This document shows, one piece after another, positions 27,587-35,405 of a stretch of DNA of 43,304 nucleotides. Every line of letters starts with the position of its first letter. Position 1 is the stretch's first letter. The notes beneath the pieces were generated by a model. It saw only the letters and a program-made list of their open reading frames with translations. It searched no databases and was not told the origin of the DNA. The position numbers were made by a program, and so were the translations under genes. This DNA comes from Acinetobacter sp. BY419 (GTDB lineage: Bacteria; Pseudomonadota; Gammaproteobacteria; Pseudomonadales; Moraxellaceae), in NCBI RefSeq assembly GCF_019038395.1, contig NZ_JAGFXZ010000027.1, positions 1-43,304 of the forward strand. Direction: 5' to 3'.

Positions 27587-29626
27587 TTATCGTTTGATGA
27601 GGTTACGCAAATTATCCAGATAATGCTGTGCCTGTAATTTCGGATCGATGTTGCCGGCCAGCTTTTTCTTGCGACCTAACCATTCCAGCTCATCTTCTGG
27701 CAATTCATCCAGGAAACGGCTTGGGGTCATTTGCTTCATCTGACCACCCGCCTTGCGCTGTTCTGCCAGAGTTATGGTCAGCCCTTGACGCGCACGGGTA
27801 ATCCCCACATACATCAGACGGCGCTCCTCTTCGACAGTTTCTGCAGCAATCGAGTTTTTATGTGGCAGAATTTCTTCTTCCAGCCCGATCAGATAGACAT
27901 AAGGGAACTCAAGACCTTTAGATGCATGCAAGGTCAGCAGGTTGACCTTATCGGTGTCTTCTTCTTCCTGTTGCTGATCCAGCATATCCAGCAGCACCAT
28001 TTTACGAATCACACTTTCAATATTCTTTTCGTCGACATCTTCAGCACGGTTAATCAGGCTCTGAATGCTGCTGTACAGCACCTCGATATTGTCGAGCTTG
28101 GTTTTTTCCTGCGCCGGCGTGGCTGCAGTTTCCTTGATGTAATCGATATAACCGGCTTCAATCATCATCTGACGAATGATCGGCACGGGTTCATCATCAT
28201 CCAGTAAATTGCGGGTAAAGCCCTCAATAAAATCGGCAAACTCAGCCAATTGGGTAGTGGCCTTTTTCGGAATCACCATGGTCAGACGCTGATCTGCTGC
28301 TGCTGCCAGCAAGGACAGGTTATTTTCCTGAGCAAATAATCCAAGTTTTTCTAGTGTTACCGGACCAATCGCCCGTTTTGGCGTATTGATAATTCTCAGA
28401 AACGCGCTGTCATCTTCAGGGTTAATGATCAGGCGTAAATAACTCATCATGTCCTTGATTTCGGCACGCGCAAAGAAGGACTGTCCGCCAGAAAGTTTGT
28501 ACGGAATCTGCATCTGACGTAAATAGGTTTCCAAAATACGCGCCTGAAAATTCCCGCGGTACAACACCGCATAATCTTTCCAGCTTTTACCATTCATCAA
28601 TTTATGCGTGATCAGGTCTTTGACCACGCGTTCTGCTTCGTCGTCGTCATTGCGGCAGGTAATCACCCGGATCACTTCACCATGGCCTTTGTCTGACCAG
28701 AGTTTTTTTTCAAAAATATGCGGATTATTACCAATGACAGTGTTGGCTGCTTTAAGAATACGACTGGTCGAACGATAGTTCTGTTCCAGCTTGATCACTT
28801 TTAAATTCGGGAAATCTTGCTGCAGCAGGGCCATATTTTCCGGCTTAGCACCACGCCAGGCATAAATCGACTGGTCATCGTCGCCTACGGCAGTGAACTG
28901 CCCCATCACGCCCACCAGTAATTTCACCAGAATATACTGTGCGGTGTTGGTATCCTGATATTCATCGACCAGCAAATAACGCACGCGGTTTTGCCATTTG
29001 TCTCGGACTTCGGCATTTTCCTGCAGCAAGCGCGCTGGCATCACAATCAGGTCATCAAAATCTACTGCGTTATAAGCACGCAAATTACGCTCATAGAGCT
29101 GATATAAATGCGCAAACTGGACATCTTCGGCAGTTTCACAGGTGGTATGCGCCTGCTCGGGTGGAATCAGATCATTTTTCCAGTCCGAGATCATTTTCAT
29201 GGCTTTGGCAATCAGTTCTTTGCTTTCCGCACCGGATAAATTATCACGATGCATCAAATCCATCAGAATGCGCTTGCAGTCATCTGCATCCAGAATCGAG
29301 AAATTATTTTTAAGTGGGGTATGTTTCAACTCCAGGCGTAGCATATTCAGGCCAAAGGTATGGAAAGTCGAAACTGAAACACCTTTACTTTCTTCACGCG
29401 TCAATAACTTGCTGACACGTTCTTTCATCTCACGTGCTGCTTTATTGGTAAAGGTCATAGCGGTAATACGATGCGCAGGAATCCCGCAATGCTTGACTAA
29501 ATACGCGATTTTTCGCGTGATCACTGAAGTCTTACCTGAACCCGCTCCTGCAAGTACTAACAAGGGTCCTTGAGTGTATTTCATGGCTTCAAGTTGCTTG
29601 TCATTTAACTGACTGGCGAGTGACAT
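27587..29626 (-). CDS. rep: ATP-dependent DNA helicase Rep (UvrD/REP superfamily 1)
   Basis: Rep is a 3'-5' SF1A helicase that clears proteins ahead of replication forks. The product is 679 residues (E. coli Rep has 673). Motifs: Walker A VLAGAGSGKTSVI, Ia MTFTNKAAREMKERV, II VDEYQDTNTAQY, III GDDDQSIYAWRGA, IV LEQNYRSTSRIL, V LLTLHASKGLEFPYVYLIG, VI EERRLMYVGITRA. The C-terminus is short, unlike UvrD with its longer basic tail, which favours Rep. GAGGAAG upstream of the ATG at 29626 decides the start; an extended frame begins at 29710. Confidence 0.9.
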   Translation of the reverse strand: MSLASQLNDKQLEAMKYTQGPLLVLAGAGSGKTSVITRKIAYLVKHCGIPAHRITAMTFTNKAAREMKERVSKLLTREESKGVSVSTFHTFGLNMLRLELKHTPLKNNFSILDADDCKRILMDLMHRDNLSGAESKELIAKAMKMISDWKNDLIPPEQAHTTCETAEDVQFAHLYQLYERNLRAYNAVDFDDLIVMPARLLQENAEVRDKWQNRVRYLLVDEYQDTNTAQYILVKLLVGVMGQFTAVGDDDQSIYAWRGAKPENMALLQQDFPNLKVIKLEQNYRSTSRILKAANTVIGNNPHIFEKKLWSDKGHGEVIRVITCRNDDDEAERVVKDLITHKLMNGKSWKDYAVLYRGNFQARILETYLRQMQIPYKLSGGQSFFARAEIKDMMSYLRLIINPEDDSAFLRIINTPKRAIGPVTLEKLGLFAQENNLSLLAAAADQRLTMVIPKKATTQLAEFADFIEGFTRNLLDDDEPVPIIRQMMIEAGYIDYIKETAATPAQEKTKLDNIEVLYSSIQSLINRAEDVDEKNIESVIRKMVLLDMLDQQQEEEDTDKVNLLTLHASKGLEFPYVYLIGLEEEILPHKNSIAAETVEEERRLMYVGITRARQGLTITLAEQRKAGGQMKQMTPSRFLDELPEDELEWLGRKKKLAGNIDPKLQAQHYLDNLRNLIKR

Positions 29627-29720
29627 AGGGCTTCCTCTTCTAGATTCGGCTCCGATTATAGTCATCTCTGTAGCACTTTGCCTAATGCAAATTACGTTTT
29701 TAATGGTCATTAATCTGGCA

Positions 29721-29748
29721 TAAAAAAACCACCCGAAGGTGGTTTTTT
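29721..29748. terminator. Terminator of the OmpA-like lipoprotein gene
   Basis: AAAAAACCACC and GGTGGTTTTTT pair around CGAA. It is symmetric, but the gene that needs it lies on the minus strand, with its stop at 29774. Confidence 0.9.
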
Positions 29749-29773
29749 AATTCAGCATTGAATCCATAAAGAA

Positions 29774-30427
29774 TTATTGGATTGCGTAAATGCTTAGCTC
29801 CACACGACGGTTTTGCTCACGGCCTTGTGGTGTCGCATTAGATGCGATTGGATCCGCTGAACCGAGTCCTTGCGCATTAATGCGTGTAGGTGAAATGCCC
29901 TGAGCAATCAGGTAGTTTGCAACAGCTTGTGCGCGTGCCTGAGACAGCGGGATATTGATTGAGTCATTACCAGTGCTGTCAGTATAGCCAGTCACCAGGA
30001 TACCGCTCTTGGTATCTTCAGTCAGTGTCTGTGCAACCTTGTTCAAAGTTGGATAGAAATTTGGTTTGATATTCGATTTATTGGTATCAAATGTAATGTT
30101 ACCAGGCATGATCAGGCCAACAGAACCATCTGGATTACGGTTAACTTCGACACCAGTACCCGCCATTTGCTGACGCAATTTTTTCTCTTTGTTATCCAGA
30201 TAAACACCAGTAGCACCACCTAGGACTGCACCGATAGCAGCAGCACGGTTATTTTGACGGCTAGTATTCGCATTGCCTTTAGAAATACCGTATCCTGCTG
30301 CAGCACCAATTAAAGTACCTAAAGCAGTTTTGTCATATTCCACGCCACCCAGGTTACTACCAGTTGATTGACAACCTGTAAGTGCTACTGCCCCTGCTAC
30401 AGCTGCGGAAATTACTAGTGCACGCAT
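29774..30427 (-). CDS. OmpA-family outer membrane lipoprotein with glycine zipper (YiaD-like)
   Basis: The 217 residues begin with a signal peptide and lipobox ending ALTGC (Cys19). A glycine-zipper region follows (GTLIGAAAGYGISKG and AAIGAVLGGATGVYLD). The C-terminal OmpA domain binds peptidoglycan, with ILVTGYTDSTGNDSINIPLS and NYLIAQGISPTRINAQGLG as core motifs. It anchors the outer membrane to the wall. The protein resembles E. coli YiaD. It is monocistronic, with a terminator. Confidence 0.9.
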   Translation of the reverse strand: MRALVISAAVAGAVALTGCQSTGSNLGGVEYDKTALGTLIGAAAGYGISKGNANTSRQNNRAAAIGAVLGGATGVYLDNKEKKLRQQMAGTGVEVNRNPDGSVGLIMPGNITFDTNKSNIKPNFYPTLNKVAQTLTEDTKSGILVTGYTDSTGNDSINIPLSQARAQAVANYLIAQGISPTRINAQGLGSADPIASNATPQGREQNRRVELSIYAIQ

Positions 30428-30681
30428 TGCATGCCTCCTTTTGTATGCTTTGTTGTATATAAGTGAAATAATGGATGAAACAGAATGGAATCACCATTGA
30501 ATTTTTGTTAATAATAAATCGTTTAGTAATATTTTGTAATGTTTATATGTAACTAAAATGAAGGAGTTCATCACAATATCTTCATAGTTTCCTGTTCAGG
30601 CTTTTTTATTTGCTCAACTGTCTCTATATTACTCAAAATATGAAAAAATTTAAGCGATTAATTTGTGGGGACTGTTTTGAT

Positions 30682-31608
30682 ATGTCATCAAATAGCAACA
30701 AGCAAAAGACTTTAAAAAAACTGGCACGTGGCCTGACGGTCACTTCAGTCATGACCGGCAGTACGTTTTTTCATGGCCCCCCGGTGTTGGCTTTGGGTTT
30801 CACCAAACTTTTTAAAAAATCTGCAAAAGTGGATGAAACCAACATCAAGATCACCAACAGCTGGTTAGGGGTAAATAACTGGCTGATTGATCATGTCCTG
30901 AAAAACACGCAATGGCAAATCAGCATAGATGAATCGCTGGATTTAAATATGCAGGGCCGTTATTTGATGACCTGTAATCATCAAAGCTGGGTCGATACCA
31001 CCGTCAACCAATACTTCGGTTTGACCCGTATGCCCCTGACGCGTTTCTTTACCAAATGGGAACTTATTTTTATTCCTTTTATCGGCCAAGCCTTTAAAAT
31101 TTTAGGCTTCCCGATGATGAAACGACATAGCAAGGAACAGATTGCCAAAAATCCTGCGCTGAAATACCGGGATATGGAAGAAGCGCGCAAATCCTGTGAA
31201 CAGCTGATCAGTCAGCCGTTTACCTTGTTAAATTATCTGGAAGGCACCCGCTTTACCCAGGAAAAGCACGATCAGCAGCAATCTCCCTATACATATTTAC
31301 TGAAACCTAAGGCGGGTGGTCTGGCATTGGCGCTGAGCATCTTGGGCGATAAAATTGATGCACTGGTCGACATGACCATCGTTTATCCTGACGGTATTCC
31401 GGGTTATGGTGAATTTTGGTTAGGTGAAGTGCCACGTATTGCGGTAAATTTAAGAAAAATTGATATTCCTGACTGGGTGCTCGGTGGCAATTATGAAGAT
31501 AATGCTGAATACCGTGCACGTTTCCAGAAATGGATAGATCAAATCTGGACTGAAAAAGATCAACTAATAGCGCAAATGCGGCAGAACTTTGACCAAAGTA
31601 CTGTCTGA
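30682..31608 (+). CDS. PlsC-domain acyltransferase (YihG-like)
   Basis: This membrane-associated acyltransferase of 308 residues belongs to the 1-acyl-glycerol-3-phosphate acyltransferase superfamily. The catalytic HX4D box is CNHQSWVDTT. TRFFTKWELIFIPFIGQAF, LGFPMMKRHSKEQI and LNYLEGTRFT are the later blocks typical of YihG/YihG-like members. An N-terminal hydrophobic region (VTSVMTGSTFFHGPPVLALG) could anchor it. The ATG at 30682 with an upstream GGGGA gives a length close to E. coli YihG; ATG codons at 30610 and 30640 are less likely. It is probably followed in operon by the next gene, 17 bases away. Confidence 0.85.
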   Translation: MSSNSNKQKTLKKLARGLTVTSVMTGSTFFHGPPVLALGFTKLFKKSAKVDETNIKITNSWLGVNNWLIDHVLKNTQWQISIDESLDLNMQGRYLMTCNHQSWVDTTVNQYFGLTRMPLTRFFTKWELIFIPFIGQAFKILGFPMMKRHSKEQIAKNPALKYRDMEEARKSCEQLISQPFTLLNYLEGTRFTQEKHDQQQSPYTYLLKPKAGGLALALSILGDKIDALVDMTIVYPDGIPGYGEFWLGEVPRIAVNLRKIDIPDWVLGGNYEDNAEYRARFQKWIDQIWTEKDQLIAQMRQNFDQSTV

Positions 31609-31625
31609 TTTTTGCCTGAGTAACC

Positions 31626-32690
31626 ATGAAGAACGACAACCCGGATATTACCTCCAGCTCATTTAAATTTATTCGTAAAGGAACTTGGGGCTGGAAAGTT
31701 GCACTGATTTACGACATTTTTATGATGATTTTAATCATCATCAACCTGTTCTGTCTTAGTGCCAATGCCATTTTAATAAGCGATTTTGGTCAGTGGTTGT
31801 TTGACTTCATTCGTTTACCCGAAGTCTTGCAGTTTTATAAAAGTGATTTACGCCCTTGGGTCATCATTACCGAGGGCTGGTTTACCACTTTCCTGATCTG
31901 TGAATTGCTAGCACGCTGGGGTATTGCAATTGTGCTGTGTCACCATCGACGCTGGTGGTTCTTCCCATTTGTGCACTGGTATGAAATTCTATCGATTCTG
32001 CCACAGCTACGTTTTCTGCGCCTGCTGCGTGCAGTGGCGATTGGCTATAACCTGCATAGCCACGGCTATCAGGTCATTCCCAGCCGCTGGTACCGCCAGG
32101 GTCATTTTTATTACAACATGCTGATGGAAGAACTTTCCAGCCGGGTGGTGCTGACTGTACTGGATGGCATTAAACGTGAACTAACCACGAGTACTTCACA
32201 TAAACAGTTGATTGATGATTTAGTCGAACATCACCGTAAGTTACTGGCAATTGCCTTGGCAGATATCTTGCAGGAATCTTTGGGTAAGGAACTGCAGGCG
32301 CAACGCTTCATGATTGCTAAAAATGTGGGACAAGTGGTGAATAAGGCCATTGAAGATACACCAGAGTTGACCCAGCTATTACGTCTGATTCCGATTGTTG
32401 GTAGTCGAATTGAACAGCAAATTCAAAGTATTGGCCAACGTCTGGGGGAAAATATCACTCAAGGTCTGATCGATCCATTTACCCACACAGGTCAAAAAGA
32501 AAATCCGACTTTTACCATGATTTCAGATAAAATCAGCCAGATTCAGGTTGAACATAATCCTCATATTGATAAATTGGTGGAATCGGCTGTTTTTGAAACA
32601 CTTGAAGCGATACGAAAACAGGTTAAAGTCAAACAGTGGCAACAGATTTTAGAAGAACATGAGCAAAATCAGAGCTCAATAGATAAATAA
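31626..32690 (+). CDS. Membrane protein with a voltage-sensor-like N-terminus, function unknown
   Basis: The 354 residues have about four hydrophobic segments in the first 150. The fourth is Arg-rich (ILPQLRFLRLLRAVAIGY), as in the S4 helix of voltage-gated ion channels. RPWVIITEGWFTTFLICELL and HHRRWWFFPFVHWYEIL resemble the S2-S3 region. No pore loop or TxGYG-type filter follows. Instead there is a long, mainly helical soluble part. I infer an ion-channel-derived sensor domain without a pore, but the name should stay 'unknown'. It follows the acyltransferase gene by 17 bases. Confidence 0.65.
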   Translation: MKNDNPDITSSSFKFIRKGTWGWKVALIYDIFMMILIIINLFCLSANAILISDFGQWLFDFIRLPEVLQFYKSDLRPWVIITEGWFTTFLICELLARWGIAIVLCHHRRWWFFPFVHWYEILSILPQLRFLRLLRAVAIGYNLHSHGYQVIPSRWYRQGHFYYNMLMEELSSRVVLTVLDGIKRELTTSTSHKQLIDDLVEHHRKLLAIALADILQESLGKELQAQRFMIAKNVGQVVNKAIEDTPELTQLLRLIPIVGSRIEQQIQSIGQRLGENITQGLIDPFTHTGQKENPTFTMISDKISQIQVEHNPHIDKLVESAVFETLEAIRKQVKVKQWQQILEEHEQNQSSIDK

Positions 32691-32849
32691 AGTTTAAAGT
32701 ACAGAATCAGACCAAACAGTCCGGTTCTGTTCGTATAAAAAAATAACTGAGATCGCTAGAGAATTACTGCGATTTGTTCTAGGATTTGCACTATTTACAA
32801 CATTGCTTCGACATAAAACCAGCAGGTCAGAAGTATTTAAGGAAGAATT

Positions 32850-33566
32850 ATGGCTGATATACGGATAAAAGGCAGAATGGTCAATGCGATACGCATTAGT
32901 CTAGATACCAATGATCATGATGCAATCCGACAGCAACTTAGCCCAAAATTACAAGCAGCATTTCCATCTGGTACTTTGGCAGTCATTGAAAGTTCAGTGG
33001 AGCAGGAACTGATTGCCTTGATTCAGTTGTTAATCGACCTGGATATACAACCGATGGCCGTGACTGAAGGCTTACTCGGAGATCAGGCGCGTGCCATCCA
33101 GTTTCCGGTACTGCCACCTGATCGCCAGCTTGAAGAAATTAAAGCCACCAAAGAACAGGTGGTAGAAGTCAAACCTGAACCGGCAGTTGCTGCCAGTGAT
33201 AATCCGGTAGTTGCAGGCCCGATCGTTGCCCATGTAACCTCATATCATGATGAAATTCTACGTACCGGCCAATGTATTGTGCAGCATAATGGCGACATTA
33301 TTCTCAATGCCGGTCTGAACAGCGGTTCAGAAATCATTGCATCGGGCAATATCCATGTCTATGGCAGTGCCCGCGGCCGCCTGATTGCTGGTGCTGGTGG
33401 CAATACTGCAGCACGCATTTTTTGCCATAACCTGGAAGCTGAACTGATCTCGATTGCAGGCACCTATTGTGTGGCGGATGACATTCCACCGCATGTGGTT
33501 AAAAAATCTGTGCATATTTACTTAAATGATCAACTAGAGCTTGTATTTGAAGCTCTACAATTTTAA
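32850..33566 (+). CDS. minC: Septum site-determining protein MinC
   Basis: MinC inhibits FtsZ polymerisation away from mid-cell, recruited by MinD. The 238 residues comprise an N-terminal FtsZ-binding domain ([19 protein letters not shown]), a proline-rich linker around residues 90-130, and a C-terminal beta-helix. The last has [40 protein letters not shown] and [24 protein letters not shown] precedes the ATG. It is first in the min operon; a 66-base gap containing a small hairpin separates it from minD. Confidence 0.97.
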   Translation: MADIRIKGRMVNAIRISLDTNDHDAIRQQLSPKLQAAFPSGTLAVIESSVEQELIALIQLLIDLDIQPMAVTEGLLGDQARAIQFPVLPPDRQLEEIKATKEQVVEVKPEPAVAASDNPVVAGPIVAHVTSYHDEILRTGQCIVQHNGDIILNAGLNSGSEIIASGNIHVYGSARGRLIAGAGGNTAARIFCHNLEAELISIAGTYCVADDIPPHVVKKSVHIYLNDQLELVFEALQF

Positions 33567-33632
33567 TGTATAAATAAACACCAAAAACCCCTTTTTAAAC
33601 AGGGGATTTGAACCATAACAGGAGTGGATTCG

Positions 33633-34445
33633 GTGGCGAAAATTGTTGTCGTAACGTCAGGCAAAGGTGGTGTAGGTAAAACTACAACAAGTGCATCTTT
33701 TGCAACAGGTTTAGCCCTACGCGGTCACAAAACTGTTGTTATTGATTTTGATGTGGGTTTACGTAACCTTGATTTGATTATGGGCTGTGAACGCCGTGTA
33801 GTTTATGATTTTGTGAATGTTTTAAATAACGAAGCACGATTACAACAAGCACTGATTCGCGATAAAGATATTGAAAACTTATATATTTTACCTGCATCAC
33901 AAACACGTGATAAAGATGCCTTAACCGATGAAGGTGTTGCTCGTGTAATGGATGAGCTTTCGCAGGAATTTGATTATATTATTTGTGATTCACCTGCCGG
34001 TATTGAGCGCGGTGCCATTCTGGCCATGTACCACGCAGATGAAGCGATCATCGTAACTAACCCTGAAATTTCTTCAGTGCGTGACTCTGACCGTATCATT
34101 GGTATGCTCGACAGTAAAACTAAAAAAGTAGAACAAAACGAAGGTCGCATTCGTAAGCATCTGTGTATTACCCGTTTCAATCCGGAACGTGCCGATAAAC
34201 AGGAAATGCTGACGATTGACGATATTTCTAAAGATATTTTACGTGTACCAACCTTGGGCGTGATTCCTGAGTGTCCAAGCGTTTTACAAGCATCAAATGA
34301 AGGTAAGCCGGTGATTCTTTTCACTGAGGCTTCTGCAGGTCAGGCTTATGATGACCTGGTGGCACGTTTCCTTGGCGAAGAGCGTCCTTACCGTCATATC
34401 GAGGTAAAACCTAAGGGCTGGTTAGCACGACTATTTGGAGCGTAG
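33633..34445 (+). CDS. minD: Septum site-determining ATPase MinD
   Basis: MinD is the membrane-bound ParA-type ATPase whose oscillation positions the division site. It has 270 residues, equal to E. coli MinD. The deviant Walker A is VVTSGKGGVGKTTTSASFA. DFDVGLRNLDLIMGCERRVV, LPASQTRDKDALT, CDSPAGIERGAI and TNPEISSVRDSDRIIGML follow. The amphipathic membrane-targeting helix is at the C-terminus (KGWLARLFGA). The start is the GTG at 33633, eight bases after GGAG; a GTG at 33624 lies inside that ribosome binding site. minE follows after two bases. Confidence 0.97.
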   Translation: MAKIVVVTSGKGGVGKTTTSASFATGLALRGHKTVVIDFDVGLRNLDLIMGCERRVVYDFVNVLNNEARLQQALIRDKDIENLYILPASQTRDKDALTDEGVARVMDELSQEFDYIICDSPAGIERGAILAMYHADEAIIVTNPEISSVRDSDRIIGMLDSKTKKVEQNEGRIRKHLCITRFNPERADKQEMLTIDDISKDILRVPTLGVIPECPSVLQASNEGKPVILFTEASAGQAYDDLVARFLGEERPYRHIEVKPKGWLARLFGA

Positions 34446-34447
34446 AC

Positions 34448-34720
34448 ATGGCAGGATTCTGGAGTAAACTTTTTAGTGGCGAGGATAAACCATCAAGCGC
34501 ACGTACTGCTAAAGACCGTTTGAAGGTGATCGTTGCATCCGAACAAGGCTTGGGTCGTCGTTTGAGCCAGGACAAAATTGACCAGATGAAGATCGAAATC
34601 ATGCAAGTGGTCAATCGTTATGTTCGCGGTGTTGATGAACAGCATATTCAAATGTCGGTACGTTCTGAAGCCAATATTGAAATGCTTGAAATGAATATCA
34701 ATTTACCTGAAGAACGATAA
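34448..34720 (+). CDS. minE: Cell division topological specificity factor MinE
   Basis: MinE stimulates MinD ATPase and so drives the Min oscillation. The 90 residues hold the membrane-targeting N-terminus (MAGFWSKLFSG), the MinD-contact helix (TAKDRLKVIVASEQGLGRRL), and the dimeric beta domain (MKIEIMQVVNRYVRG, then MNINLPE). It is two bases from minD. No clear hairpin terminator follows at once; instead there is a repeat region. Confidence 0.97.
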   Translation: MAGFWSKLFSGEDKPSSARTAKDRLKVIVASEQGLGRRLSQDKIDQMKIEIMQVVNRYVRGVDEQHIQMSVRSEANIEMLEMNINLPEER

Positions 34721-34766
34721 TCTGATTTTTGATTGGTCAAGCAAATTGATTCAAGGCAAAATATGA

Positions 34767-34966
34767 GACTGGATAAGCAAAGCACTGCTTTGCCCAGTCG
34801 CAAGACGAGAAGCTATGTGCTTCGAGTGGACTGGATAAGCTAAGTATAACTTTTACCCTACCGCAAGATGAGAAGCTTAGCTTCGAATAGACTGAATCAC
34901 CAAACTTAAAGTATGACTTTAAGGATTTAGTCAGTCGCAAGACGAAAAGCTGCGCTTCAAGTTGGC
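34767..34966. repeat. Three degenerate tandem repeats with paired hairpins downstream of minE
   Basis: Three units lie head to tail: 34767-34828 (62 bp), 34829-34889 (61 bp) and 34890-34966 (about 77 bp). Each starts with GACTGGATAAGC or a variant, has CGCAAGACGA (or CGCAAGATGA) in the middle, and ends with a GAAGC...GCTTC-type hairpin. A second hairpin lies before the middle motif: GCAAAGCA/TGCTTTGC in unit 1, AAGT/ACTT in unit 2, CTTAAAGT/ACTTTAAG in unit 3. The arms differ between units but still pair. No gene is credible here. A weak GCC...GGC hairpin with a T-run at about 34970-34988 may end the minE transcript. Confidence 0.75.
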
Positions 34967-35051
34967 AGGGCCAAGCAAAACGGCTTTTTTTATCCTCCAA
35001 ATTTTGCCTTTTTTCATGCCGAAAAAACTACATTAGATCAAGGAAATTGCG

Positions 35052-35339
35052 ATGGCATTATCTCAACCAGCGACCTTTAACGAAGAATGGTCAGATGAAC
35101 GTGTATTTGCCTACCTGAACCAGCTTCCTCCTGCAGGCGTTAATGCTGATTTTCACGTGCTCTATCATGCTTTCAAGCATATGCGTCCATTCGATTATGA
35201 ACGCCTGTTGACAAAATTTGTCGCTGATGGCCGTGATGTCAATGCAACCAATCCAGAAGGACAGCGAATTCATGACGTGATTGCCACCTTCCCACGTCAA
35301 AGTGCCGAGTTTTTGGCGGTATTGGCTAAGTTTGCCTGA
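35052..35339 (+). CDS. PA4642 family protein, function unknown
   Basis: This is a small soluble protein of 95 residues with AAGGA before the ATG. It resembles the Pseudomonas PA4642 family, as I remember it. The pattern is an acidic N-terminus (FNEEWSDERVFAYL), then DFHVLYHAFKHMRPFDYERL, then FVADGRDVNATNPEGQ, a stretch that looks ankyrin-like, and a helical end. No catalytic residue stands out. It is followed by a strong terminator and converges with ftsK. Confidence 0.72.
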   Translation: MALSQPATFNEEWSDERVFAYLNQLPPAGVNADFHVLYHAFKHMRPFDYERLLTKFVADGRDVNATNPEGQRIHDVIATFPRQSAEFLAVLAKFA

Positions 35340-35354
35340 TTTTAAATAGTGTAT

Positions 35355-35387
35355 TAAAAAGCCTGCTATATAAGCAGGCTTTTTTTA
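35355..35387. terminator. Bidirectional terminator between the PA4642-like gene and ftsK
   Basis: AAAAAGCCTGCT and AGCAGGCTTTTTTT pair around a six-base AT-rich loop. There are T-runs in both directions. Confidence 0.9.
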
Positions 35388-35405
35388 GGGCTGAAATTTC
35401 TGGAA

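Noticed and set aside
28939..29573. Long plus-strand frames opposite rep
   Set aside because: They are antisense shadows of strongly conserved helicase motifs and have no protein similarity.
32705..32735. Terminator between the voltage-sensor-like gene and minC
   Set aside because: CAGAATCAGAC and GTCCGGTTCTG pair with mismatches, but no T-run follows on the plus strand.
34737..35000. Minus-strand frame of 87 codons over the repeats after minE
   Set aside because: The translation simply follows the tandem repeats (FSSCGR/FSSCDW periodicity) and has no start context; it is a by-product of the repeat units.
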